From NCBI RefSeq assembly GCF_046250175.1, contig NZ_CP176468.1: 64,000 bases of DNA, one strand, 5' to 3'. A model generated the notes under the pieces. That model was not told the DNA's origin and did no database searches. It saw nothing but the letters and a program-made list of their open reading frames with translations. Position numbers and translations under genes: made by a program. Below, in pieces: positions 9,091 through 18,086 of the stretch (position 1 is the first letter of the stretch; each line of letters starts with the position of its first letter). The stretch is from Psychromonas sp030397575 (GTDB lineage Bacteria; Pseudomonadota; Gammaproteobacteria; Enterobacterales; Psychromonadaceae).

Positions 9091-10200
9091 ATTCAAGGTT
9101 CATTATTTGAAGATGATATAACCAATAATCCTCTTTATTGCTGGATAGCACTTGATGCTATTCCAGCAATACAAAAACGTAAAATATTTTCGTTACTTGC
9201 ACATTATTCTATCCAATCACTGTTTCAACTCGATGCGACACAATTAGCTAAGCTTAAGTTAAATGAAGCGCAAATTAATGCCTTTTTACATCCTAACCAA
9301 GCGCATATTGAACAATGTTTATCTTGGCATCAGCCTTTACTTAATCAATATATTATTAGTTATGACGATCCAAACTACCCCGCACTATTGAAGCAAATTA
9401 GTAGTGGCCCTTTGTTGTTATTTGTTAAAGGGAATATCGCACTGCTTAATGCGCCACAAATCGCTATTGTGGGTAGCAGAAGCTGTACCCCCTATGGGCA
9501 GGAGAAAGCACACGATCTTGCACAGCAATTGTCTAACATTGGCTTAACAGTTACCAGTGGGTTAGCCATTGGTGTTGATGGTATGGCACATAAAGGCGCC
9601 TTAAAAGGTCTAGGCTCAACCATTGCTGTTTTAGGTACTGGTTTAAATAACATTTACCCTAAACGACATTTTGAGCTCGCTCAACAAGTTAGTGAACAAG
9701 GTTTATTAGTGTCGGAGTTTTGGCCTGATACCCCTGCTTATCCAAGTAACTTTCCTCGACGAAATCGCATTATTTCAGGGTTAAGCTTAGGAACATTAGT
9801 GATTGAAGCCTCAGTAAAAAGTGGTTCGTTAATCACAGCACGTTATGCTAATGAACAAAACAGAGAAGTTTTTGCATTACCAGGTTCAATAGATAATCCA
9901 CAAGCTTACGGCTGCTTAAAATTAATCCAACAAGGAGCAAAATTAGTCTTAGAGTGTAATGATATTATTAATGAGTTTCCGGCTTTACAGTTGCCAAAAA
10001 TAACCAGTAATACAGTACCACCAGCAGTAAGTAAGCAGTCACCTTTAGTGGCATTAATCGATTATAACCTAACCAGTTTTGAGACTTTGCTAGCACGAAG
10101 TGGATTAGATGTGGTGAGCTTACAAAATCAGTTAATAGAATTAGAGATAAATGGTATAATTACCGTCCAACCGCAAGGTTATACTAAGTTAAAAGGCTAG
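9091..10200 (+). CDS. dprA: DNA processing protein DprA (apparent ATT start)
   Basis: DprA binds single-stranded DNA and loads RecA during natural transformation. The Rossmann core is clear, with VGSRSCTPYG, TSGLAIGVDGMAHKGAL, FPRRNRIISGLSLGT and SGSLITARYA, followed by a C-terminal winged-helix-like segment. The N-terminal SAM-like region (PLYCWIALDAIP onward) is encoded from about 9124. No ATG, GTG or TTG occurs in frame between the stop at 9082-9084 and a TTG at 9388, which lies well inside the conserved region. The best start is ATT at 9091, preceded by TAAGGTAGG at 9077-9085, and gives 369 aa, the usual family length. The product is certain; the start is an inference. Confidence 0.9.
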   Translation: MQGSLFEDDITNNPLYCWIALDAIPAIQKRKIFSLLAHYSIQSLFQLDATQLAKLKLNEAQINAFLHPNQAHIEQCLSWHQPLLNQYIISYDDPNYPALLKQISSGPLLLFVKGNIALLNAPQIAIVGSRSCTPYGQEKAHDLAQQLSNIGLTVTSGLAIGVDGMAHKGALKGLGSTIAVLGTGLNNIYPKRHFELAQQVSEQGLLVSEFWPDTPAYPSNFPRRNRIISGLSLGTLVIEASVKSGSLITARYANEQNREVFALPGSIDNPQAYGCLKLIQQGAKLVLECNDIINEFPALQLPKITSNTVPPAVSKQSPLVALIDYNLTSFETLLARSGLDVVSLQNQLIELEINGIITVQPQGYTKLKG

Positions 10201-10202
10201 CT

Positions 10203-10676
10203 ATGTTCGAAATTATCATGTATCTCTTTGAAAGTTATATCCAAGTTGACCAAACGATGGAGCTTGATACGCAAGAGGTGACCGATGAATTAATGCAAGA
10301 AGGCTTTCAAAAGTCTGATATAACCAAGGCATTAGCTTGGTTAGACAATCTAGCTAACATGCATAATCAAGAGCCTCAAAGCCGCGCGACCGCTGAAAAA
10401 GCAACCTCTCACCGTATTTATAACAAGCAAGAACAGCGTCAAATTTCGCTGACTTGTCGTAATTACATTAATTACTTAGAAGAAGCCAAAATCCTCACCA
10501 CTCATACCCGTGAAATGGTGATCGACTGCATCATGGCATTAGATAGCGGTGAATTAATTCTTGAAGACGTTAAGTGGTTAATTCTGATGGTATTATTTAA
10601 TGATCCAGTAAGTGACGATGCATTCCTACAATTAGAATCAATGGTAATGGACTTTGAAGAGGGGCTGATTCATTAA
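10203..10676 (+). CDS. smg: DUF494 family protein Smg
   Basis: This 157-aa acidic protein aligns along its length with enterobacterial Smg, which I recognise from the N-terminal MFEIIMYLFESYI, the central THTREMVIDCIMALD and DVKWLILMVLFN. No enzymatic motif is visible and the molecular function of the family is unknown. It follows dprA after a 2-bp gap, and its stop is immediately followed by the next start. The def-dprA-smg-yrdD-tsaC order is the same conserved neighbourhood as in E. coli. Confidence 0.94.
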   Translation: MFEIIMYLFESYIQVDQTMELDTQEVTDELMQEGFQKSDITKALAWLDNLANMHNQEPQSRATAEKATSHRIYNKQEQRQISLTCRNYINYLEEAKILTTHTREMVIDCIMALDSGELILEDVKWLILMVLFNDPVSDDAFLQLESMVMDFEEGLIH

Positions 10677-11231
10677 ATGAGCAGCCTGACGACACACCAT
10701 AAAAAAGTCACTGAACCATGCCCAAAGTGTGGTTCAGCATTGCATATCAGAAATGGTAAACAAGGCCCCTTCTTAGGTTGTAGCGCCTACCCTGAGTGTG
10801 ACTACTTACGCCCCTTGCACGAAAAAAGTGATATAAAGAAAGTGCTCACAGGTACAAGTTGCCCTTTATGCCAAAATGAATTGGTTTTAAAACAAGGTCG
10901 CTTTGGTTTATTTATTGGGTGTAGTGACTACCCGACCTGCGAACACACCGCGCAACTATCCGAACAAACAACTCAACCTGAAAAAACGCAAGCTGACGTT
11001 GCTTGCCCAAGCTGCAAAAAAGGTCATCTAGTTGCCCGACAATCGCGTTTTGGGAAAACTTTTTATGCTTGCGATAACTACCCCGATTGCAAATATGCTG
11101 TGAATGACAAACCAGTTAATGAGTTCTGCCCTGAGTGTAAGTGGCCAATATTAGTTGAACGAAAAACCGCTACCGCTACCCGTATGCTTTGTCCTAAAAA
11201 AGGGTGTGGTTATCGTAGTAAGCCTATATAA
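10677..11231 (+). CDS. yrdD: Topoisomerase-type C4 zinc finger protein (YrdD-like)
   Basis: The 184-aa protein is made of four consecutive C4 zinc ribbons, beginning CPKCGSALHIRNG, CPLCQNEL, CPSCKKGHL and CPECKWPIL. Each closes with a second Cys pair of the type GCSxYPxCxY. This is the DNA-binding zinc-finger module found at the C terminus of topoisomerase I, here without a catalytic domain. Its ATG immediately follows the smg stop codon, consistent with translational coupling. A nucleic-acid-binding role is inferred from the domain; the actual target is unknown. Confidence 0.92.
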   Translation: MSSLTTHHKKVTEPCPKCGSALHIRNGKQGPFLGCSAYPECDYLRPLHEKSDIKKVLTGTSCPLCQNELVLKQGRFGLFIGCSDYPTCEHTAQLSEQTTQPEKTQADVACPSCKKGHLVARQSRFGKTFYACDNYPDCKYAVNDKPVNEFCPECKWPILVERKTATATRMLCPKKGCGYRSKPI

Positions 11232-11285
11232 TTATTGGCTGTTTGATATTAAAACGGCTTAAGCCAGTAATAAGTAGGACTGTTA

Positions 11286-11855
11286 ATGACAATCAATAAA
11301 AACCAGCTTTCTCAAGCGCTTTCAGCTTTAACAGCAGAAGGTGTCATTGCTTATCCAACAGAATCCGTGTTTGGATTAGGTTGTGATCCAGATAGCGACC
11401 TTGCCATTCAAAAAATTCTCGACTTAAAACAACGCCCTGCCCATAAAGGTTTAATCTTAATTGCCGCTAATATAGAGCAGTTAGAAAACTATGCTGACTT
11501 TTCATCACTTAGCTCCGAGCAACTGGATAAAATTAAGGCGACTTGGCCAGGTCCTTTTACGTGGGTTGTACCTGTACAAGCTTCACTGTCTAAGTTAGTC
11601 AGCGGTGATTTCGACAGTATAGCTGTACGTGTTACTCAACACCCTGTTGTACAAGCGATATGTAACGAATTTGGCAAGCCAATTATCTCCACCAGCGCCA
11701 ATTTATCAGGTGAAAAATCTTGTATTACAGGAGAGCAAGTGGAGCAGATGTTTGCTAACCACCCATTACTGAATTATGTAGTTAATCAACCCGTATCAGG
11801 TTTAGAGAATCCCTCACAAATTCATGATGCAGTGACAGGTAAGCGTCTACGTTAA
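11286..11855 (+). CDS. tsaC: Threonylcarbamoyl-AMP synthase TsaC (Sua5/YciO/YrdC)
   Basis: TsaC makes threonylcarbamoyl-AMP from threonine, bicarbonate and ATP, the first step of t6A37 tRNA modification. The 189-aa protein has the YrdC fold from the N terminus (GVIAYPTESVFGLGCDP), the KQRP substrate-binding loop near residue 48, WPGPFTWVVP near 90, and the C-terminal ISTSANLSG. The short length identifies the TsaC form rather than the longer Sua5 form. It ends the dprA-smg-yrdD-tsaC series; a 54-bp gap separates it from yrdD. Confidence 0.95.
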   Translation: MTINKNQLSQALSALTAEGVIAYPTESVFGLGCDPDSDLAIQKILDLKQRPAHKGLILIAANIEQLENYADFSSLSSEQLDKIKATWPGPFTWVVPVQASLSKLVSGDFDSIAVRVTQHPVVQAICNEFGKPIISTSANLSGEKSCITGEQVEQMFANHPLLNYVVNQPVSGLENPSQIHDAVTGKRLR

Positions 11856-11885
11856 GTCACTTCAAGACCCATGACTCTATGAACC

Positions 11886-11917
11886 AAAACCTTCACGATT
11901 ATATGTCGAGGTTTTTA
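11886..11917 (+). terminator. Possible rho-independent terminator after tsaC
   Basis: An imperfect hairpin, AAAACCT paired with AGGTTTT plus an inner CGA/TCG pair, is followed by a T-rich stretch. The stem has a three-base bulge, so strength is uncertain. Confidence 0.5.
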
Positions 11918-11962
11918 ATATTTTTATCTCAAAACTCCCCCTTCTAATTAACTAGTCGAACT

Positions 11963-11992
11963 TTGCATCTTGTAGGCTAACGGGTATATAAT
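11963..11992 (+). promoter_or_regulatory. Sigma-70 promoter for purEK
   Basis: TTGCAT (11963-11968) and a perfect TATAAT (11987-11992) are separated by 18 bp, 40 bp before the purE start. I did not find a convincing PurR operator. Confidence 0.65.
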
Positions 11993-12031
11993 CGCGCGCA
12001 TTATAAATAATTCCCTATTACAGGAGTATGT

Positions 12032-12514
12032 ATGAAAGTTGGTATTATCATGGGCTCTAAGTCTGACTGGCCGACCATGGAACACGCGGCAAACATGTTG
12101 GATTCTTTTGGTGTTGAATATGAAACTCGTGTTGTTTCTGCACATCGTACTCCACAACTACTAGCTGATTACGCTTCTAGTGCTGCTGAGCGTGGCATTA
12201 AAGTAATTATTGCCGGGGCTGGTGGTGCTGCGCACTTACCGGGAATGGCTGCTGCTTTTACTAGCTTACCTGTATTAGGTGTTCCAGTTCAGTCTAAAGC
12301 ACTTAAAGGCATTGACTCGTTATTATCAATTTGCCAAATGCCTAAAGGCGTTGCCGTTGGTACACTGGCTATTGGTGAAGCTGGCGCAGCCAATGCGGGA
12401 TTATTAGCGACTCAAATTCTTGCATGCCAACAACCAGAACTGCTTGCTAAAGTTGATGAGTTCCGTCAGAAGCAAACAGACACAGTATTAGCTAATCCAG
12501 ACCCAGCGGTTTAA
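12032..12514 (+). CDS. purE: 5-(carboxyamino)imidazole ribonucleotide mutase PurE
   Basis: PurE converts N5-CAIR to CAIR in purine biosynthesis. The 160-aa protein is a class I PurE, with GSKSDWPTMEHA at the N terminus, the catalytic SAHRTP near residue 43, and the glycine-rich AGAGGAAHLPGM near 71. An ACAGGAG ribosome site precedes the ATG. purK follows after a single base, so the two steps from AIR to CAIR are co-translated. A sigma-70 promoter is visible upstream. Confidence 0.97.
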   Translation: MKVGIIMGSKSDWPTMEHAANMLDSFGVEYETRVVSAHRTPQLLADYASSAAERGIKVIIAGAGGAAHLPGMAAAFTSLPVLGVPVQSKALKGIDSLLSICQMPKGVAVGTLAIGEAGAANAGLLATQILACQQPELLAKVDEFRQKQTDTVLANPDPAV

Positions 12515-12515
12515 T

Positions 12516-13664
12516 ATGAATATTCTAGTATTAGGTGCAGGACAACTTGCACGTATGATGAGCTTAGAAGCAGCACCGTTAAACTTAAACGTACGTGCTT
12601 ATGATGTTGGCTCAAAACAAGTGCTTCATCCACTAACATTACAGTCATATGAACAATCTCTTGAACAAGCTATCGCGTTAGTTGATGTGATCACCTGTGA
12701 ATTTGAGCATATACCTGATGACGTACTTGCTCTATGTAATGACAGCGGTAAGTTCTTTCCGGGTAAAGCAGCAATCAAAGCTGGTGGTGACCGTAGTATT
12801 GAAAAAGCACTGCTTGACAAAACAGGCGTCCCTTCCGCTCCTTACAAGCTGATCACAGAAAAGCAACACTTAGTAGATTCTGTATCGTTACTTGGCTTAC
12901 CATTAGTGATTAAAACCTGTCAAGCGGGCTATGATGGTAAAGGCCAATGGCGCTTAAAGTCGGTTGATCAGTTAGATGCTATTTGGTCTGAAATGGCTGA
13001 GTTTATTGCAGCAGGAACTGAAAATTTCCCGCATAGTATCATCGCAGAGAAAATGATCCCTTTTAACCGTGAAGTATCAGTGATTGGTGCACGTGATAAA
13101 GCGGGCAATATTGCGATCTACCCTGTGACTGAAAATCAACATACTAATGGCGTATTAACGCTATCATTAGCCACTAAGATTGAACTTAACATTCAACAAC
13201 AAGCTATTGATGCATTTAACAAACTGTCTACAGAAATGAATTACGTGGGTGTATTGGCCATCGAATTCTTTGATGTTGACGGTCAGTTAATGGTTAATGA
13301 GATTGCACCACGTGTACATAACTCAGGTCACTGGACTCAACAAGGCACAGCTTGTAGCCAATTTGAAAACCACATGCGTGCCGTTGCTGGTTTACCATTA
13401 GGTGATACTCAGCTACAAAAAGTCAGTGTGATGATCAACGTGTTAGGGCAAGCGGATATCAGCGAACAAGTACTGAGTATCAGTGATGTTAAAAGCCACT
13501 GGTATGGCAAAGCACAACGCGCAGGTCGTAAAATGGGACATATCAATGTGTCAGCGGAATCGGATGCTGCATTAGCAGATAAGTTACTGCAGTTGGCTGA
13601 AATACTACCTGAGCAAGATTATCCTGGTGTAAAAGCGACTGCACAGCGTTTATTAGAAAATTAA
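12516..13664 (+). CDS. purK: 5-(carboxyamino)imidazole ribonucleotide synthase PurK
   Basis: PurK uses ATP and bicarbonate to carboxylate AIR to N5-CAIR, feeding PurE encoded immediately upstream. The 382-aa protein has an ATP-grasp architecture: the N-terminal domain starts ILVLGAGQLARMM, and the central grasp has IKTCQAGYDGKGQW and VSVIGARDKAG. The metal-binding segment is FFDVDGQLMVNEIAPRVHNSGHWT near residue 255-280. Length is slightly above the E. coli enzyme. A strong terminator lies 21 bp after the stop. Confidence 0.97.
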   Translation: MNILVLGAGQLARMMSLEAAPLNLNVRAYDVGSKQVLHPLTLQSYEQSLEQAIALVDVITCEFEHIPDDVLALCNDSGKFFPGKAAIKAGGDRSIEKALLDKTGVPSAPYKLITEKQHLVDSVSLLGLPLVIKTCQAGYDGKGQWRLKSVDQLDAIWSEMAEFIAAGTENFPHSIIAEKMIPFNREVSVIGARDKAGNIAIYPVTENQHTNGVLTLSLATKIELNIQQQAIDAFNKLSTEMNYVGVLAIEFFDVDGQLMVNEIAPRVHNSGHWTQQGTACSQFENHMRAVAGLPLGDTQLQKVSVMINVLGQADISEQVLSISDVKSHWYGKAQRAGRKMGHINVSAESDAALADKLLQLAEILPEQDYPGVKATAQRLLEN

Positions 13665-13685
13665 TATAAGCGAATGTAGGAATAT

Positions 13686-13713
13686 AAGCCGAGTTTTAAA
13701 CTCGGCTTTTTTA
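13686..13713 (+). terminator. Rho-independent terminator of purEK
   Basis: The 8-bp stem AAGCCGAG / CTCGGCTT with an AT-only loop is followed by TTTT. It ends just before the convergent methyltransferase gene. Confidence 0.88.
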
Positions 13714-13719
13714 TGTCTG

Positions 13720-14739
13720 CTAAAGCGTTAACGCTACGATTTTTAATGGATGATTATCATCAAAAGAAGGAAAATCAGCATGACAGTCTAACCATTCTAC
13801 TGCTGTTACTTCTCTTCCCTGCTTTTCAACACAACGCACTAAGCTTTTAAACCAGGCTTGCTTGTCAACTTTAGCTACATTATTACAACAAATAATCGTA
13901 CCGCCCGTTTTAGTCGTTAGTACTGCAGGTTTAAATAAACTTTGGTAATCATTAACTAAATCAACCGTACCAAAAGCACTTTTAGCAAAACGAGGTGGAT
14001 CTAAAAAGACTAAATCAAACTGTGAAGCAGACATTTTAGGGTAGCTTGGTAGCTTTTTATTATTACGACTCGTCACCTTAAGTCCAGCTAACTGGCGTAG
14101 TGCAGGGAAAGCATCACTTTGAATAAACTGACAAACTGATTCTACGTCATTGAGTTGCGCATTTTTACGTCCTGCAGCTAGCGCAAAGGAAGAAAAATCT
14201 ACATTCACAACTCGCTTTGCACCACCTACTGCCGCTGCAGTGCCGATTCCACAAGTGTAAGAGAATAGGTTTAACACACTCTTTTTATGACTGTGCTTTT
14301 TCATGAATTCACGGCCAACACGCATATCTAAAAATAACAGCGGATCTTGCCCTTCATGACGCAATTTACTGGTAAACAACACGCCGTTTTCAGAGATCAC
14401 TTGATCACTTTGCGCAAAAACGTCAGCTTTTTCATCTAATTCATTAATAATACGAGAATTTTTATTAGACCTATCGTTATAAATCAGAGGTAAATCAGCA
14501 ACGCTTAACAATACCGTTTTAATATCTGTTAACTGTTCTTCAGTTAAGGTTTCATGAAAGGTTTGAATTAACCAGGCATCACCGTAGCGATCGATATTAA
14601 GCCCATTTACCCCTTCTACTGTGCCATGAAAAACACGAAAACAGTCTGTTTTAGGTTGTTGCTCAACAGAAAGGTTATTAATAAGAAATTCACGTTTCGC
14701 TAAGGCAGCGGTTAATAAAGCAGTTATTGGCATAATCAA
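13720..14739 (-). CDS. Class I SAM-dependent rRNA methyltransferase (RlmI-like)
   Basis: This 339-aa protein looks like a 23S rRNA m5C-type methyltransferase of the RlmI/RlmK family. It shows a possible PUA-like N-terminal portion, RVFHGTVEGVNGLNIDRYGD near residue 35-54, the SAM-binding motif NLFSYTCGIGTAAAVGGA near 157-174, and the catalytic-loop motif DLVFLDPPRFAKS near 246. It is shorter than RlmI (about 396 aa), so the exact rRNA target is not assigned. The start could be the first Met or the Met two codons later. It stands alone between two hairpins and is convergent with purK. Confidence 0.8.
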   Translation of the reverse strand: MIMPITALLTAALAKREFLINNLSVEQQPKTDCFRVFHGTVEGVNGLNIDRYGDAWLIQTFHETLTEEQLTDIKTVLLSVADLPLIYNDRSNKNSRIINELDEKADVFAQSDQVISENGVLFTSKLRHEGQDPLLFLDMRVGREFMKKHSHKKSVLNLFSYTCGIGTAAAVGGAKRVVNVDFSSFALAAGRKNAQLNDVESVCQFIQSDAFPALRQLAGLKVTSRNNKKLPSYPKMSASQFDLVFLDPPRFAKSAFGTVDLVNDYQSLFKPAVLTTKTGGTIICCNNVAKVDKQAWFKSLVRCVEKQGREVTAVEWLDCHADFPSFDDNHPLKIVALTL

Positions 14740-14820
14740 AAACTCAGTAAAGGAAAGTAGCTATTTAGCAAAAATGAATGCCAGATAATGAAAGGCTATT
14801 CTAGCAAACCGTCTCCAGCA

Positions 14821-14858
14821 ACAAAACAAAAACCCAGCTTATGTTGATAAGCTGGGTT
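14821..14858 (-). terminator. Terminator of the MFS gene
   Basis: A perfect 12-bp stem AACCCAGCTTAT / ATAAGCTGGGTT with a 4-base loop (14831-14858) is followed on the minus strand by a T-rich TTTGTTTTGT. It lies 24 bp beyond the MFS stop. Confidence 0.9.
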
Positions 14859-14881
14859 CGCCTCTATCGACTTTGATGAAA

Positions 14882-16081
14882 TTAAGCCATATTCGACTGT
14901 ATTGAGCTTGTATTTGACGACTTAGCCTTATTATCTAACACACCACTTAAACGGGTTAACAATAAAGCGATGACAACAATCACAGCACCAACCCAGGGCG
15001 TATGCATTAGCCCAGCGTTATCCACGATAATACCGCCACCCCATGCACCTAAAGCAATCCCCACATTGAAAGCAGCAATATTTAATCCTGAAGCAACATC
15101 AACGGCATCGGGAGCATATTTTTCAGCTAACTTAACCACATAAACTTGCAAGCCAGGGACATTACCAAAAGCAAATGCACCCCATACTAAGATAGTTAAC
15201 ACTGCTGTAATGGGATTGAACGCAGTGAAGTTAAAGATGATCAACACACTCGCTAGGCCAAAGAAAATAATAGTTAATGCTTTAATTGGCCCCATTTTAT
15301 CTGCCATTTTACCGCCCATAATATTACCGAAGGCAACAGAGACACCGTACACCAACATAATTAAGCTTACCGCACTGGCATCAAAACCAGAGACTTGCTC
15401 CAAGATTGGTGCGAGAAAAGTAAAGGCAATGAATGTACCACCATAACCCAACGCAGTAATCGCATATACCAACAATAAACGTGGTTGAGTAAGTACCTTT
15501 AACTGCGTAGAAAGTTTAGTCGCTGTTGCTTGCTTTAAGTTGTTAGGAACAAGTAGCGCACTACCAATTAATGCTAGCAGACCTAATAAAGCAACTGTTA
15601 AGAAGGTTGCTTGCCAACCAAAATGTTGACCAATATATGTACCTAATGGCACACCTGTGACTAATGCAACGGTTAACCCAGTAAACATAATAGCAATAGC
15701 ACTGGCGGCTTTTTCCTTTGAAACAAGACCAGTCGCAATGGTTGACCCAATAGAGAAAAACACACCATGTGCTAATCCTGTCATAATTCGCGCCATAACA
15801 AGGCTGTTATACCCTGGAGCTTGCCAAGCAAGTAGATTACCCATTACAAATAATGCCATTACCGATAACAGCACATATTTCCTATTCCACTTCCCTGTTA
15901 ATGCAGTTAATACTGGCGCACCAACCGCAACACCTAATGCATACAAGCTGACTAATAGCCCTGCAGAAGGTAACGATACATTTAAATCCATCGCCATCGT
16001 TGGGATTAACCCTACGATAACAAACTCTGTTGTCCCAATCGCAAAGGCGCTTAGGGTTAATGCAAATAAAGCTAATGGCAT
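14882..16081 (-). CDS. MFS transporter, DHA1 (AraJ/YdhP-like) family
   Basis: This 399-aa hydrophobic protein has about 12 transmembrane helices and the drug:H+ antiporter-1 signature. It starts LFALTLSAFAIGTTEFVIVGL, and the loop 2-3 motif GKWNRKYVLL and the TM4 motif MARIMTGLAHGVFFS are visible. Members export sugars, drugs or amino-acid-like compounds; the substrate here cannot be told. It is divergent from a LysR gene with a 200-bp shared upstream region, the classic arrangement of a transporter and its local regulator. A strong terminator follows. Confidence 0.9.
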   Translation of the reverse strand: MPLALFALTLSAFAIGTTEFVIVGLIPTMAMDLNVSLPSAGLLVSLYALGVAVGAPVLTALTGKWNRKYVLLSVMALFVMGNLLAWQAPGYNSLVMARIMTGLAHGVFFSIGSTIATGLVSKEKAASAIAIMFTGLTVALVTGVPLGTYIGQHFGWQATFLTVALLGLLALIGSALLVPNNLKQATATKLSTQLKVLTQPRLLLVYAITALGYGGTFIAFTFLAPILEQVSGFDASAVSLIMLVYGVSVAFGNIMGGKMADKMGPIKALTIIFFGLASVLIIFNFTAFNPITAVLTILVWGAFAFGNVPGLQVYVVKLAEKYAPDAVDVASGLNIAAFNVGIALGAWGGGIIVDNAGLMHTPWVGAVIVVIALLLTRLSGVLDNKAKSSNTSSIQSNMA

Positions 16082-16281
16082 TGTTGTTCTCTCTTGTTAG
16101 CGATCTCTTTTCAATCAATCAGCTCACTCATCAAGATCAGTGTGGAGCAAATTAAACAAAATTAAGATCAGTCATTAATCATTGAGGCCGCATTATGAAC
16201 AAGCTATTTATTGACATAAACAGTGTCCATTACAAATTACTTTTGCTATAACTACAAAAGTGTTCCCATGAGAGTATCGCT

Positions 16282-17163
16282 ATGCAAACCCGATCCGATG
16301 ACTTAACCATTTTACTTGCCGTTATTGATAACGGAGGATTTTCTGCCGCGGCTGATAGACTGGATATTCAAGTAGCGCGCGTGTCGCGATCCGTCAGCAA
16401 GATAGAAAAACAATTGGGTGTTTCTATTTTAAATCGCACCACACGGCGTTTAGAGTTAACCGATGAAGGTCAGCAATTTATTCAATCAGTACGACAAGGT
16501 TTATTACAACTTCAACAGGCTGAAGAAGACTTAGTATCACGTGGTGAATTACCCAAAGGTCGGTTACGAGTCGATGCCGCCAGCCCATTTATTTTTCATC
16601 AGTTAATTCCACTTATTAAAGGTTTCTCAGAGGTATACCCTGATATCCAACTAGAATTAACCAGTAACGAAGGCATAGTGGATCTGTTAGAAAAGAAAAC
16701 CGATGTGGCAATTCGTATTGGTCGTTTAGTAGATTCAACCTTACATGCTCGACCATTAGGAAGAAGCTTATTAAACATTGTGGCAGCCCCAAGTTACCTT
16801 TCGACTCATGGGGTTCCGCAAACCACGGCCCAGTTAGCAGATCATCAACTGCTTGGGTTATCTGGTGCAAAAGTACTTAACCAATGGCCACTTAAAGGCT
16901 TTAATGGTATTCAGCCAAGCATCACATCAAGTAATGGTGAAAGTGTTCGACAGTTAGCTATTGCAGGTAATGGCATTGCTTGCTTATCTGCTTTTATGGT
17001 GCAAAAAGATATCGAAGCAGGTCTGTTAATCCCTTTACTAGCAGATCAAAAACAGGTGAGTCACGACCGTGAGCAAATCAATGCCGTATATTATAAATCG
17101 TCGGCCATTGCGCGCCGTATTTCTGCTTTTATCGACTATATACAACCAAAATTATCGTTATAG
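16282..17163 (+). CDS. LysR family transcriptional regulator, divergent from the MFS gene
   Basis: The 293-aa protein has an N-terminal winged helix-turn-helix (residues about 5-65, FSAAADRLDIQVARVSRSVSKIE) and a LysR substrate-binding domain. The sequence is of the subgroup with an RTTRRLELTDEG wing, to which AaeR- and DmlR-like regulators belong. It is probably the regulator of the divergent MFS exporter (inference from orientation and the shared 200-bp gap). A TTGACA at about 16211 and a TATAAC at 16245 lie in the gap but are not well spaced as a single promoter. Confidence 0.9.
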   Translation: MQTRSDDLTILLAVIDNGGFSAAADRLDIQVARVSRSVSKIEKQLGVSILNRTTRRLELTDEGQQFIQSVRQGLLQLQQAEEDLVSRGELPKGRLRVDAASPFIFHQLIPLIKGFSEVYPDIQLELTSNEGIVDLLEKKTDVAIRIGRLVDSTLHARPLGRSLLNIVAAPSYLSTHGVPQTTAQLADHQLLGLSGAKVLNQWPLKGFNGIQPSITSSNGESVRQLAIAGNGIACLSAFMVQKDIEAGLLIPLLADQKQVSHDREQINAVYYKSSAIARRISAFIDYIQPKLSL

Positions 17164-17261
17164 GTCATCTTCAGTAAATAAAAATATCTTGTGTCGATAC
17201 ACTGAACAAAGCAGACATGTTAAATTAAACTCAGACTAAATTTATTGAAATTGGAGCTCAC

Positions 17262-18080
17262 ATGGATCAGTACGCTGTTTTTGGCAACCCTATTAAACAT
17301 AGCAAATCGCCTTTTATTCACACATTATTTGCCAATCAAACACAACAACAAATGACCTACGGTATTATTGAAGCGCCTGTTGATGGGTTTACTGCTTCCG
17401 TACAAGCCTTTTTCAATAGCGATGCAAAAGGCTGTAATATTACAGCTCCTTTCAAGGAAGAAGCCTTTCAGTTTGCACAATCTTTAACAGATCGCGCACG
17501 TTTAGCTGGTGCAGTGAATACCCTAAAGAAAACCGATGACGGTTTAATTATTGGTGATAATACTGATGGTGCAGGTTTGGTCTTAGATTTAAAAAACAAT
17601 CATGTTGATCTCACTGGAGCACGCATCTTGTTGCTAGGAGCTGGTGGAGCGGCTCGCGGTGTATGTAGCTCTCTTCTAGCTGAAAGCCCTGCACAGTTAA
17701 CGGTCGCTAACCGAACCTTTGAAAAGGCACAAAACTTGGTATCTATTTTTGAACAATTGGGCAATATTAATGCACAGCCTTTCGATCAATTAAGTGGCCC
17801 CTTTGATCTTATTATTAATTCAACTTCTGCAGGTTTACATGGCAGTTTACCAGCTATTTCTAGCAGCTTAATTACCCCTGAAACGGCAATTTATGACATG
17901 ACTTATAATGCACAAGTAACCGCATTTAATGCTTGGGCAAAAGACAATGGAGCACGACTCACTATTGATGGGTTAGGCATGTTAGTAGGACAAGCGGCAG
18001 AAAGCTTTGCGATTTGGCGCGGTGTAAAACCAGGTGCAAAGCAAGTTTTAAATGAATTACGTCATAATTTAGCTGGTTAA
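17262..18080 (+). CDS. aroE: Shikimate dehydrogenase (NADP+)
   Basis: AroE reduces 3-dehydroshikimate to shikimate in aromatic amino-acid synthesis. The 272-aa protein shows the substrate-binding GNPIKHSKSPFIH near residue 8, the catalytic-Lys motif NITAPFKEEA near 60, the NADP-binding GAGGAARGV near 127 and NRT at 150, the usual NADP+ specificity element. A clear GGAG ribosome site is 6 bp before the ATG. In E. coli aroE directly follows tsaC; here about 5.4 kb with purEK, a methyltransferase and an MFS/LysR pair lies between them. Confidence 0.97.
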   Translation: MDQYAVFGNPIKHSKSPFIHTLFANQTQQQMTYGIIEAPVDGFTASVQAFFNSDAKGCNITAPFKEEAFQFAQSLTDRARLAGAVNTLKKTDDGLIIGDNTDGAGLVLDLKNNHVDLTGARILLLGAGGAARGVCSSLLAESPAQLTVANRTFEKAQNLVSIFEQLGNINAQPFDQLSGPFDLIINSTSAGLHGSLPAISSSLITPETAIYDMTYNAQVTAFNAWAKDNGARLTIDGLGMLVGQAAESFAIWRGVKPGAKQVLNELRHNLAG

Positions 18081-18086
18081 CTTAAT

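Noticed and set aside
9388..10200. dprA starting at the TTG at 9388
   Set aside because: This would remove the N-terminal SAM-like domain, which is encoded in frame upstream; the gene is longer.
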